Source: Bryobacterales bacterium (lineage in GTDB: Bacteria > Acidobacteriota > Terriglobia > Bryobacterales > UBA6623). From it: 62,357 nt of DNA. The DNA lies in assembly GCA_022823865.1 (NCBI GenBank), contig JAJEHF010000127.1, forward strand, positions 1 through 62,357, in the 5' to 3' direction. The notes beneath the pieces were generated by a model that ran no database searches, was not told where the DNA came from, and saw only the letters and a program-made list of their open reading frames with translations. Below are positions 42,171 through 50,941 of the stretch, in pieces. The stretch's first letter is position 1; the number at the start of each line of letters is the position of its first letter. The translations under genes and the position numbers were made by a program.

Positions 42171-44156
42171 ATGGCTGACCACAACTACTTCGCGAATCTG
42201 ATCTGGCAGATCGCTGACCTTCTACGCGGCCCCTACCGGCCGCCGCAGTATGAGAGGGTCATGCTGCCCATGACGGTGCTCCGACGGTTCGAGTGCGTAC
42301 TCGCCCCCACCAAAGCTGATGTCCTAGCCGAATACGCGAGGCGTAAGGGAGGCAATGTCAAGGGCGAAGCCTTGGACCAGCGGCTAAACAGGGCAGCTGG
42401 CCAGCGCTTTCATAACCGCTCTTCTCTCAACTTTCGGAAGCTCAAGGGCGATCCAGACAACATTGACGAGCATCTAGTCAGTTACATCAATGGGTTTTCT
42501 CAGAACGTAAGGGACATATTCGATTTTTTTGAATTCGAGAACGAGATTGAACGGATGCGCGACGCGAATATCCTCTATCTGGTGGTTTCCAGTTTCGCAG
42601 ATGTCGACTTGCATCCCGAAACAGTTCCCAATGATCAGATGGGGCTAATCTTTGAAAACCTCATCCGCCGCTTCAACGAGTTGGCCAACGAGACTGCAGG
42701 CGACCATTTCACTCCCCGCGAAGTCATCCGCTTGATGGTGAGCATCCTATTCATCGAGGATGACCAGTTGCTCGCAACACCTGGGGCCGTTCGCAAGCTA
42801 CTAGACCCGGCCTGTGGTACTGGGGGCATGCTGGCCGAGGCCCAAAACTATTTACGCGAGCACAACAGCTCGGCAAAGTTGTTCGTCTACGGCCAAGATT
42901 ACAACAAGCGAGCCTTTGCCACTGCTGCATCTGACATGTTGATGAAGCACGTGGACCATAACGGCTCCGGCGACAATATCCGCTTCGGTGATAGCCTGAC
43001 CGATGACCAATTCACGGGAGAGACGTTCGACTACCTCCTCACCAATCCACCGTTCGGAGTGGACTGGAAGAAGCAGCGGAGGGAAATCATGCAGGAAGCT
43101 GACCAGGCCAGCTTTGACGGTCGTTTTGGGGCCGGGCTGCCGCGAGTCAATGATGGTTCGCTGCTTTTCCTCCAGCACATGTGGGAAAAACGCGAACCCG
43201 TCCGCCCCAAGGAACACAAGCATGGCTCGCGGCTCGCCATAGTCTTCAGCGGATCGCCGCTCTTCACCGGCGGCGCGGGATCGGGCGAGAGTGAGATCCG
43301 AAGGTGGTTCATAGAGCATGATTGGCTTGAAGCCATCATTGCCCTGCCCGAGCAGATGTTCTACAACACCGGCATTGGTACGTACGTCTGGATCATTACC
43401 AATCGTAAGGAGGAGCGACGCAAGGGCAAGATACAGCTCTTGGATGTGCGCGACATGTGGACAGCGGGCGGGAGCGAAGAGAACAAGCGCAGCCTCGGCG
43501 ACAAGCGCCGCCACCTTTCTAGGAAGCAGATAGACGAAACCGTGGTCATCTACGGCCGCTTCGAAGAGAACGACCGTTCGAAGGTCTTCGACAACGAAGA
43601 CTTCGGCTACACCCGCGTCGCCATCGAGCGCCCCTTGCGCCTGTGCTACCGAATGAACATAGAGAACAAAGCCCGCTTCCTTGATGTCTGCCCCCACCTT
43701 CTCGACGATGTGCAGGCTGTCGACAAGGAACTAGGGCGAGAGCCGATGCTGGACTGGAATGCGGTCTGGAGTCAAGTCGAAGACCTGCTTCGTTCACGCC
43801 AAGCGCATTGGAAGGCAATGGAGAAAAGCCTCTTTCGCCACGTCTTCACGCAGAAGGACCCCGGCGGTGAGCCGGTGATCAGAGGGGGCGGTAGAGATCG
43901 CGAACCGGATACCTCGCTGCGCGACTTTGAGAATGTGCCGCTCAAAGACGACATCGACACCTATTTTGAACGCGAGGTTCGCCCCCACGTGCCAGACGCT
44001 TGGATGGACCGCAGCAAGGACAAGGTCGGCTACGAGATCAATTTCAACCGCTACTTCTACAAGTACACCCCGCCGCGCCCTCTTGAAGAGATCGACGCGG
44101 AACTGAAACAGGCCGAGGATGAGATTCTGCGCTTGTTGCGGGAGGTGACGCAATGA
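42171..44156 (+). CDS. hsdM: Type I restriction-modification N6-adenine methyltransferase subunit M
   Basis: 661 aa. Starts MADHNYFANLIWQIADLLRGPYRPPQYERVMLPMTVLRRFE, the typical HsdM helical N-terminus. SAM-binding motif I is DPACGTGGM (~residue 211) and catalytic motif IV is NPPFG (~290), giving N6-adenine methylation in complex with HsdS. The C-terminus (~500-661) is longer than the minimal core and ends in a coiled-coil-like segment (LEEIDAELKQAEDEILRLL). The stop overlaps hsdS by 4 bases. Start: ATG 42171 has only a weak AGGT box. First gene of a seven-gene overlapping operon. Confidence 0.95.
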   Translation: MADHNYFANLIWQIADLLRGPYRPPQYERVMLPMTVLRRFECVLAPTKADVLAEYARRKGGNVKGEALDQRLNRAAGQRFHNRSSLNFRKLKGDPDNIDEHLVSYINGFSQNVRDIFDFFEFENEIERMRDANILYLVVSSFADVDLHPETVPNDQMGLIFENLIRRFNELANETAGDHFTPREVIRLMVSILFIEDDQLLATPGAVRKLLDPACGTGGMLAEAQNYLREHNSSAKLFVYGQDYNKRAFATAASDMLMKHVDHNGSGDNIRFGDSLTDDQFTGETFDYLLTNPPFGVDWKKQRREIMQEADQASFDGRFGAGLPRVNDGSLLFLQHMWEKREPVRPKEHKHGSRLAIVFSGSPLFTGGAGSGESEIRRWFIEHDWLEAIIALPEQMFYNTGIGTYVWIITNRKEERRKGKIQLLDVRDMWTAGGSEENKRSLGDKRRHLSRKQIDETVVIYGRFEENDRSKVFDNEDFGYTRVAIERPLRLCYRMNIENKARFLDVCPHLLDDVQAVDKELGREPMLDWNAVWSQVEDLLRSRQAHWKAMEKSLFRHVFTQKDPGGEPVIRGGGRDREPDTSLRDFENVPLKDDIDTYFEREVRPHVPDAWMDRSKDKVGYEINFNRYFYKYTPPRPLEEIDAELKQAEDEILRLLREVTQ

Positions 44157-45385
44157 CCGGGCAGCCCACACTTGCTTTCCCGGTCAAACGCTTGAAGCAC
44201 GTTGTTTCGCTGCGGCGGTCGCACACCGAGGGAATCGAAGACGACAGGCCGTATGTCGGGCTAGAGAACATTGCTTCCTGGACTGGGAAGCTTCTACCGA
44301 GTTATTCCGCTAGCCCGATTGGAGAAAGCGCATCGCCGAGCAACGCGTTTGAACCCGGCGACGTGCTCTTCGGAAAGCTACGCCCGTATCTTGCGAAGGT
44401 CTGGGTCGCGGAGTTTGCCGGCAGGTCTACAACCGAATGCCTTGTCATGCAGCCAGTACAGGTGGAACGGCGCTTTCTCAAGTATCTCTGCCTTAACCGT
44501 GACTTCATCGACGCCGTGAACGCATCGACGTTTGGTTCCAAGATGCCAAGGGCCGATTGGCAGATTGTGGGGAACGTGTCTGTTCCGGCTCCAGAAGCAC
44601 GCCGGCAGTGTGTCATTGCCGACTACCTCGACCGAGAAATGGAGCGACTGAATGCGCTGATATCGGCGAAGGAGCAGGTGCTTGATCTGCTCGCCGAGAA
44701 GCGTCGGGCGATCATCGCGTGCTCCGTCACCCGGGGTCTCGACCCAAGCGTCCCGTTTCGCGAATCCGGGGTTTCGTGGCTGGGCGAGATTCCGGCGCAA
44801 TGGGAGGTGCGAAAGATCGCATGGCTCTTTCGGCAGCGGGACCATCGAGGGGAGCCCAATCTTAGACTGCTGGAAGTGTCGCTCAAGACCGGGGTCGTCG
44901 CACGCCAGTTTTCTGATGAAAGAATCGAGTCCACCGCTGCCGACTTCAACACCTACAAGGTCGCACGCCGGGGTGATGTGGTCTTCAACAAGATGCGCAT
45001 GTGGCAAGGGGCCGTAGGAGTAGCCCCTGAGGACGGTCTAGTGAGTCCGGACTATGTGGTCGCCGAACCTGTTGGGCCTTTGACGTGTGCCTACGCAAAC
45101 ATGCTCTTTCAAACCGCTGCTTTCAGCGCGGAGTGTGCGCGGCACTCCCACGGCATCGTATGGGATCGGCTGCGGCTTTATTGGGCAGGCTTTCGCGACA
45201 TCGAGGTTCCCTTGCCTCCCGTGCAAGAGCAGGTCGAGATCGTCGAGCGAATTGCTTTCGAGACAAAGAGACTCGATGAACTGAGTGAGGCGGCCGAAAG
45301 CACGATTGTTCTTCTGAAAGAACGCCGTGCAGCCCTCATCGCCGCGGCTGTGACCGGGCAGATCGACGTAGAGAGCGAGACATGA
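44153..45385 (+). CDS. hsdS: Type I restriction-modification specificity subunit S
   Basis: 410 aa with two target-recognition domains separated by helical spacers. The first half ends PAPEARRQCVIADYLDREMERLNALI and continues as a long helix (KEQVLDLLAEKRRAIIA), a classic central conserved region. The second repeats it with LPPVQEQVEIVERIAFETKRL and LLKERRAALIAAAVTGQIDV. Each half begins with a KxxV.. / WEVRKI-type entry to a TRD. It dictates the bipartite DNA target of the HsdM/HsdR complex. It overlaps both hsdM and the downstream ATPase gene by 4 bases. Confidence 0.93.
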   Translation: MTGQPTLAFPVKRLKHVVSLRRSHTEGIEDDRPYVGLENIASWTGKLLPSYSASPIGESASPSNAFEPGDVLFGKLRPYLAKVWVAEFAGRSTTECLVMQPVQVERRFLKYLCLNRDFIDAVNASTFGSKMPRADWQIVGNVSVPAPEARRQCVIADYLDREMERLNALISAKEQVLDLLAEKRRAIIACSVTRGLDPSVPFRESGVSWLGEIPAQWEVRKIAWLFRQRDHRGEPNLRLLEVSLKTGVVARQFSDERIESTAADFNTYKVARRGDVVFNKMRMWQGAVGVAPEDGLVSPDYVVAEPVGPLTCAYANMLFQTAAFSAECARHSHGIVWDRLRLYWAGFRDIEVPLPPVQEQVEIVERIAFETKRLDELSEAAESTIVLLKERRAALIAAAVTGQIDVESET

Positions 45386-46632
45386 TCGTTACGCGTCTCG
45401 AGTTAGCCAACCTACGCGTCATAGAGGCGGCAGAGTTCCACTTCCAGCCGGGGTTCAATCTCATTGTCGGCGTGAATGGAGTCGGAAAGACCAGTGTGCT
45501 CGATGCTTTGGGTGTGTGCTTGTCGCGCATCGTCAAGTACGCCAACGGGTTGCGCTACAGGGGACGGATGTTCTCTCTAACCGACGTGCGTGTCGGTGCC
45601 GAAGCGTTGACAGTCCAATCGAAGGTGCAACTTGACGGAAGTGAGTATACGTATTTCGCCCACAAGCCACGCGCAGTTAGTATTCCACAAGGGAAGAAAG
45701 TTGGACGATCAAGGGAGCAGGTCTATGACAAGCCCATGAGGGCAGGGTTTATCGGCGACGTACCGTCCCCCTTGACGGCCTCCGAGGATAGTCGACCGCT
45801 CGCAATGCTCTTTTCGACACGTCGCGCACTAATTTCGGCGCGTGCGCGGTCGAAGATGGCCTCGGCCGGAGGAGTTGCGGCGGCCTGCGCCGATACATTC
45901 GCCGATCGGGATCTCCAGCTCGGCGAATTCGCAGCATGGATGCGAACGCAGCAGACCTTAGCGGCGGAACAACCATCAGCGAAGCATGTCCTTGCTGCGT
46001 TCGGAGCGGCAGTGTCGAGGTTTCTTCCGGAGTACTCTGACCTGCGAGTCGACAACGGGAAATCGCCAGAACTCATGATCAACCGCAATGCCGTACCGCT
46101 GCCGATAGCACAGCTCTCAGACGGCGAGCGGGGAACACTGTCGATGGTGCTCGATCTGACCCGCCGGTTGGCGCAAGCCAACCCCACAATGAAAGACCCC
46201 GCCGCAGAGGCCGAGGCGGTGGTGTTGATCGATGAGATCGAGCTCCACCTTCATCCCACATGGCAGCGGCGGATCGTCAGGAATCTCACCGAGACCTTCC
46301 CTAAGTGCCAGTTCATTGCTTCGACCCATTCGCCGCAAATCATTGGTGAAGTGGAGCACGACCGAATCCAGATCATGGCTAATGGCGAGGTCTATGCTCC
46401 GACCCATTCATTTGGGGTGGACTCGAGCCGGGTGCTTGAAGAGATCATGGATGCCCCCCAGAGAACCAAGGATATAGCGGCGTTGATCACGAAGATATCC
46501 AAAGCCGTTGGAGATAACCGGTACGAAGATGCGCGTGGATTGCTTAGCGATCTGTCAAGCCGCCTGGGAGAGAAGGATCCTGAGGTGACACGCATCCAGA
46601 CCCTGCTCGACTTCATGGAAGGGGATGCATGA
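45382..46632 (+). CDS. AAA/ABC-type ATPase, Septu PtuA-like
   Basis: 416 aa. An SMC/RecF/OLD-like ATPase: MIVTRLELANLRVIEAAEF, Walker A GVNGVGKT at residues ~30-37, ABC signature LSDGERG (~242-248), Walker B VVLIDEIELHLHP (~280-292) and the switch region ASTHSPQII. Together with the following HNH gene this is the gene pair of Septu (PtuA ATPase + PtuB HNH nuclease), an anti-phage system. PtuA proteins are usually somewhat longer, so I say Septu-like. It sits between hsdS and hsdR with 4-base overlaps on both sides (ATGA), so it is expressed with the restriction system. Confidence 0.85.
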   Translation: MIVTRLELANLRVIEAAEFHFQPGFNLIVGVNGVGKTSVLDALGVCLSRIVKYANGLRYRGRMFSLTDVRVGAEALTVQSKVQLDGSEYTYFAHKPRAVSIPQGKKVGRSREQVYDKPMRAGFIGDVPSPLTASEDSRPLAMLFSTRRALISARARSKMASAGGVAAACADTFADRDLQLGEFAAWMRTQQTLAAEQPSAKHVLAAFGAAVSRFLPEYSDLRVDNGKSPELMINRNAVPLPIAQLSDGERGTLSMVLDLTRRLAQANPTMKDPAAEAEAVVLIDEIELHLHPTWQRRIVRNLTETFPKCQFIASTHSPQIIGEVEHDRIQIMANGEVYAPTHSFGVDSSRVLEEIMDAPQRTKDIAALITKISKAVGDNRYEDARGLLSDLSSRLGEKDPEVTRIQTLLDFMEGDA

Positions 46633-47264
46633 GAGCGATTTCCAAAGGACCAGAACCGCCAAGCTTGACCAGACACCGGCAGAGGCCCCATTCCGATTAC
46701 GACAACTACGCGGAGAAGGACGATCTCCGGCACGCGCTCATAACCGAGCAGCACGGGCTTTGTTGCTACTGCATGAGTCGCATAGGCGAAGGGCCAACGA
46801 TCATGACGATCGAGCACTGGAAGTCCCAGACGCACTACCCTGGCGAACAGCTCAACTACCGTAACCTGCTTGGCGCGTGTCGAGGAGGGCATGGGCAACC
46901 GCCTCGTCACCAGCACTGCGACACACGGAAAGGGAATCGTGAACTTGAGTGGAATCCCGCTGATTCAGGGCATCGCATCGAGACCCGCGTGTGGTATGCG
47001 CTGGATGGATCGATCCATGCTAACGACAAGAGATTTGACGACCAACTCGAAACCGTCTTGAATCTCAATCTCGGAATTCTCAAGAACAATCGAAAGGGAG
47101 TGCTCGATTCCGTTCTCGCATGGTGGAGACGCCACCGCCCTGTGCCGAGACATCGGATCGAGCAAAAGATTGAGGAGTACGCCCAAATCGATGGCCAACT
47201 TACTCCTCATTGCCAGGTTGCGATTTGGTTGCTGAAACAAAAACTCGCCCAAAAGGCTCGATGA
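46629..47264 (+). CDS. HNH endonuclease of TIGR02646 type, Septu PtuB-like
   Basis: 211 aa. Begins MRAISKGPEPPSLTRHRQ, the typical start of the TIGR02646 family. CCYC (residues 45-48), IEHW (61-64), NLLGAC (79-84) and HCDTRKGN (96-103) build a zinc-stabilised HNH core. In Septu the ATPase controls the HNH protein, which degrades nucleic acid on infection. ATGA overlaps on both sides, with the ATPase and with the following small gene, show that it belongs to the hsd operon. Being close to both family partners it is probably functional. Confidence 0.87.
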   Translation: MRAISKGPEPPSLTRHRQRPHSDYDNYAEKDDLRHALITEQHGLCCYCMSRIGEGPTIMTIEHWKSQTHYPGEQLNYRNLLGACRGGHGQPPRHQHCDTRKGNRELEWNPADSGHRIETRVWYALDGSIHANDKRFDDQLETVLNLNLGILKNNRKGVLDSVLAWWRRHRPVPRHRIEQKIEEYAQIDGQLTPHCQVAIWLLKQKLAQKAR

Positions 47265-47485
47265 GTCGCAACGACCACAGAGAGCCGCTGATTGAGGTCA
47301 GCATCGAAACAGATCGACATCTCCCCTGCGAGCTATCCTCAAGCAACGCTATGAAGCGAATATTCAAGAGAATGAGATTCGCCGCGGCCAGACAAATCGT
47401 CGCGATCGTAGAAAGCGAGGGCGAACACCACGCCGCTGTGTTCGCCGGAACGGGTGGCGCGAGCGCGGACGGCACTCATGCTTGA
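47261..47485 (+). CDS. Unknown small protein (74 aa) nested in hsd operon
   Basis: ATG 47261 overlaps the HNH gene's stop as ATGA. The product MSRNDHREPLIEVSIETDRH continues with a basic helix (NAMKRIFKRMRFAAARQIVA) and an acidic/Gly-rich end. No family recognised. The alternation suggests a small single-domain alpha/beta protein. It has no separate ribosome binding site and is therefore dependent on re-initiation. Its stop overlaps the next small gene by 8 bases. It could be a regulator, a third Septu-like component or an inhibitor. Confidence 0.5.
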   Translation: MSRNDHREPLIEVSIETDRHLPCELSSSNAMKRIFKRMRFAAARQIVAIVESEGEHHAAVFAGTGGASADGTHA

Positions 47486-47804
47486 TGCGTATGACAGTCG
47501 CACCAAAGCGTTAGTCACGTTCTTCGAGGCCACCTCCAGAGGAGAGACCGACAGACGCCTACGCAGCGAAGTCTACATCGCCGAGGGCCTGCTGGCGAGG
47601 CCGCGCATGCTCTCGAGTTGCGAAATCGGCGGAAGCCTCACTAGACATGGTTTGATGGAAGTGAGACGACACTGCGGCGATCAAGCCACGATGAACGGCA
47701 TCGCCGGGGTGCGTCAGCGTCTTAGCGTCGGAACACTGAGGGTTGCATGCGGACGAGCCGATTTCGATGATCCATCAGCCCTGTGCACCCTATCCCGAGT
47801 TTGA
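47478..47804 (+). CDS. Unknown small protein (108 aa) nested in hsd operon
   Basis: ATG 47478 overlaps the preceding small gene's stop (ATGCTTGA). MLDAYDSRTKALVTFFEATS has a helical look; later IGGSLTRHGLMEVRRHCGDQ and GVRQRLSVGTLRVACGRADF. No family recognised, no signal peptide or membrane helix. Its stop is immediately followed by hsdR. The composition resembles a real but fast-evolving gene; because it and its neighbour are short and not recognisable, erosion of a longer gene is an alternative. Confidence 0.45.
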   Translation: MLDAYDSRTKALVTFFEATSRGETDRRLRSEVYIAEGLLARPRMLSSCEIGGSLTRHGLMEVRRHCGDQATMNGIAGVRQRLSVGTLRVACGRADFDDPSALCTLSRV

Positions 47805-47813
47805 GTGAAGAGC

Positions 47814-50800
47814 ATGAAGCCGACTAACGAAGCGGCCTTCGAGGGGGTCATCGAGTCCCATCTTCTGGGAAACGGCTATGAGAGGATTGCGGGCGAAGGT
47901 TTTGACCGCGAACGTGCGATCTTTCCCGAGACGGTCTTGAGCTTCGTCCGTAAGACCCAGCCGAAGGACTGGGCCAAGCTAGAAAAGTTGCTCGGCGACA
48001 GTACCGACACGCAGGTGCTCGGTGACCTGTGCAAGTGGATGGATGCTCACGGTGCGCTCGCGACGCTTCGACATGGGTTCAAGTGCTACGGTCGAACTCT
48101 TCACGCGGCTTACTTCAAGCCAGCACACGAACTGAATCCAGAACTTGAAGCCCGCTATGCCGCAAACCGTTTAGGGCTCACTCGACAACTCCACTTCTCG
48201 CCGCGCTCAGAGAAGTCGCTCGATGTCACGCTAAGCCTGAATGGCATTCCGGTTGCGACCCTGGAGCTGAAGAATCCGCTTACTGGCCAGACCGTCGAGG
48301 ACGCGCTGCGCCAGTACCAGCGCGAGCGCGACCCGCGCGACCCAATCTTCGAATTCAAGCGACGCGCGCTGGTCCATTTTGCTGTGGACACCGAATCCGT
48401 GCTCATGACCACGCGGCTGGCCGGCAAGGCGACGCACTTCCTGCCTTTCGACAAGGGATTCAAAAGTGCAGCCGGCAATCCTCCCGATCCGGCCGGGCGA
48501 AGCTACCGCACTGCTTATCTGTGGGAAGATGTGCTGCAACCTGATAGCCTGCTCGACATCCTCGCCCGCTTCATCCACTTGCAGATCGACGAGAAGCGTG
48601 ATGATCGGGGCAACAGGGTTAAGACGGAAACCATCATTTTTCCCCGCTACCACCAGTTGGAGGCGGTGCGGATGCTTGTGGACGCCGCAGGCAGAGAAGG
48701 CGTCGGACACAACTACTTGGTCGAGCACTCCGCCGGGAGCGGCAAGAGCAACACAATCGGCTGGCTTGCGCATCGGCTGGCGTCGCTACACGATTCCTCC
48801 AGTGAACGCGTGTTCGACAGCGTGATCGTGGTCACAGACCGCATCGTGCTCGACCAACAACTCCAAGACACGATCTACCAGTTCGAGCACAAGCGCGGCG
48901 TCGTCCAGCGTATCGACGAGAGTTCACGCCAACTCGCCGAAGCCCTCGAAAATGCAGTGCCGGTGATTATTACGACTCTGCAGAAATTTCCTTTCGTATC
49001 GCGCCATTTGCTCAAGATGGCAGAAGAGCACGGCGCTAATGGATCGGGGACGCTGCCCACTCGCCTTTGCGCCGTCATCGTGGACGAGGCGCACAGTTCT
49101 CAGAGCGGCGAGACTGCCACAGATCTCAAGGAAGTGCTGGGAGGCGAACGACTACGGGAAGAAGCCAGAAAGCGCGCAGCCGAGGAAGGCCAGGAAGACA
49201 TGGAGGAACTCTTTCGCAGCATGGCCAAGCGGGGCCGACAGGCAAACCTGAGCTTCTTCGCCTTCACCGCCACTCCAAAACACAAGACTCTCGCGGTGTT
49301 CGGCCGAGGCGGTAAGCCCATGCATCGTTACACCATGCGCCAGGCCATCGAAGAAGGATTCATCCTCGATGTGCTTAAGCACTACACCGCCTACGAGACG
49401 TACTACCGTTTGCTCAAGGCCTGTGAGGACGACCCCAACGTGGAGCGCAAGCAAGCGGCGCGGGCGCTGGCGCGGTTCATGAAGTTGCATCCTCACAACA
49501 TCGCCCAAAAGACCGAAGTGATGGTCGAACATTTCCAGGCTGTCACCCGCCACAGGATCGGCGGTCGGGCCAAGGCGATGGTCGTGACGGGTTCGCGCCT
49601 CGAAGCGGTTCGCTACAAGCAGAGCTTCGATCTCTACATCCAAGAAAAGGGCTATGCCATCAAGTCTCTGGTCGCTTTCTCCGGCACAGTGGAGGACGAC
49701 AAGATCTCGGGCGTAACGTATACCGAGCCGGCCATGAACAACGGGATCGCCGAAAAGGAACTGCCCGAGAAGTTTGCGATGCAGGAATATCAGGTATTGC
49801 TCGTCGCGGAGAAGTATCAGACCGGGTTTGATCAGCCGCTCCTGCACACGATGTATGTGGACAAACGACTCGCAGGGATTCAGGCTGTACAAACGCTGTC
49901 CCGGCTAAACCGCGTGCATCCTCGCAAGGAAGATACGTTCGTTCTCGACTTCGTGAACACGCGCGAAGAGATCCAGGAAGCCTTCAAGACATATTACGAA
50001 GGGGCGCAGATGGGCGAGGAGGTAGACCCTGCCCGAATGTACGTGATCAGGAGCGAGCTGAATGCATCGGGCATCTATCTCGACGAAGAGGTCGAGAGGT
50101 TCTGCAAGGTCTATTTCAAGCCGAAGCGACTGCAGAGCGCAGGGGATCACCAAGTCATCAACGCCGCGCTGGACCCAGCGGTATCGCGCTTTGTGGTCCG
50201 CCGCGACAAAGACGAAGAAGACGCAGAAGACTGGCGCGGAAAGGTTCGGGCATTCCTGAACCTCTACGGGTTCCTGAGCCAGGTGATACCGTACCAAGAC
50301 TCGGATCTTGAGCGGTTATACGTCTTCCTCCGCCATCTTGTGGCCAAACTGCCGCGCCCCAAGAGCGGACCTGCGTACCGCTTTGACGAGGACGTACAAC
50401 TTGAGTACTACCGGCTGCAGAAGATCAGCGAGGGTTCCATCTCACTCAGCGAAGGCGAAGCACAACCGCTCGATGGGCCAACAGAGGTCGGGAGCGGATT
50501 GGCACACCAAGAAACCGTTGCGCTCTCTCAACTCATCGAGATCGTGAATGCCCGCTTCGGTACGGAGTTTAACCAAGCAGACCAACTGTTCTTTGACCAG
50601 ATTGTCGAAGCGGCTATGACCGATGGCAACCTGGTGCAGGCAGCCGCGGTCAACCCGGGCGATAAGTTCGAACTCGTATTCAAGAATCTGTTGGAGAATC
50701 TCTTCGTGGAGCGCATGGATCAGAACGAGGAGATTTTCGTCCGGTTCATGAACGACACGGCATTCCAGAGTGTCGTGACGAACTGGATGGCTTCAGAAGC

Positions 50801-50876
50801 GTTTCGTCGGCTGAGGAACCGTAACGTTGAGAGCGGCACGGAGCACGCTTCCCCCGAGCTAGCGGCGATTGAGTGA
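47814..50876 (+). CDS. hsdR: Type I restriction enzyme subunit R (helicase/translocase + nuclease)
   Basis: 1020 aa from ATG 47814 (MKPTNEAAFEGVIESHLLGNGY, the typical HsdR start); GTG 47805 is an in-frame alternative. The nuclease part has LSLNGIPVATLELKNPL (D..ExK type: catalytic ELK). The motor has EHSAGSGKSN (Walker A), VVTDRIVLDQQL, IVDEAHSSQSG (DEAH) and FAFTATPKHKT, then QVLLVAEKYQTGFDQP and SRLNRVHPRK (motif VI). The C-terminal ~150 residues are the HsdM-binding helical region. It cleaves unmodified DNA after translocation. Last gene of the operon; converges with the Gfo/Idh/MocA gene. Confidence 0.95.
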   Translation: MKPTNEAAFEGVIESHLLGNGYERIAGEGFDRERAIFPETVLSFVRKTQPKDWAKLEKLLGDSTDTQVLGDLCKWMDAHGALATLRHGFKCYGRTLHAAYFKPAHELNPELEARYAANRLGLTRQLHFSPRSEKSLDVTLSLNGIPVATLELKNPLTGQTVEDALRQYQRERDPRDPIFEFKRRALVHFAVDTESVLMTTRLAGKATHFLPFDKGFKSAAGNPPDPAGRSYRTAYLWEDVLQPDSLLDILARFIHLQIDEKRDDRGNRVKTETIIFPRYHQLEAVRMLVDAAGREGVGHNYLVEHSAGSGKSNTIGWLAHRLASLHDSSSERVFDSVIVVTDRIVLDQQLQDTIYQFEHKRGVVQRIDESSRQLAEALENAVPVIITTLQKFPFVSRHLLKMAEEHGANGSGTLPTRLCAVIVDEAHSSQSGETATDLKEVLGGERLREEARKRAAEEGQEDMEELFRSMAKRGRQANLSFFAFTATPKHKTLAVFGRGGKPMHRYTMRQAIEEGFILDVLKHYTAYETYYRLLKACEDDPNVERKQAARALARFMKLHPHNIAQKTEVMVEHFQAVTRHRIGGRAKAMVVTGSRLEAVRYKQSFDLYIQEKGYAIKSLVAFSGTVEDDKISGVTYTEPAMNNGIAEKELPEKFAMQEYQVLLVAEKYQTGFDQPLLHTMYVDKRLAGIQAVQTLSRLNRVHPRKEDTFVLDFVNTREEIQEAFKTYYEGAQMGEEVDPARMYVIRSELNASGIYLDEEVERFCKVYFKPKRLQSAGDHQVINAALDPAVSRFVVRRDKDEEDAEDWRGKVRAFLNLYGFLSQVIPYQDSDLERLYVFLRHLVAKLPRPKSGPAYRFDEDVQLEYYRLQKISEGSISLSEGEAQPLDGPTEVGSGLAHQETVALSQLIEIVNARFGTEFNQADQLFFDQIVEAAMTDGNLVQAAAVNPGDKFELVFKNLLENLFVERMDQNEEIFVRFMNDTAFQSVVTNWMASEAFRRLRNRNVESGTEHASPELAAIE

Positions 50877-50941
50877 TGTTTGAAGGATCATCATCGAGAT
50901 GAACGGACGGTGACAAGGATTGAAGGATTTCCAGATCAGCC

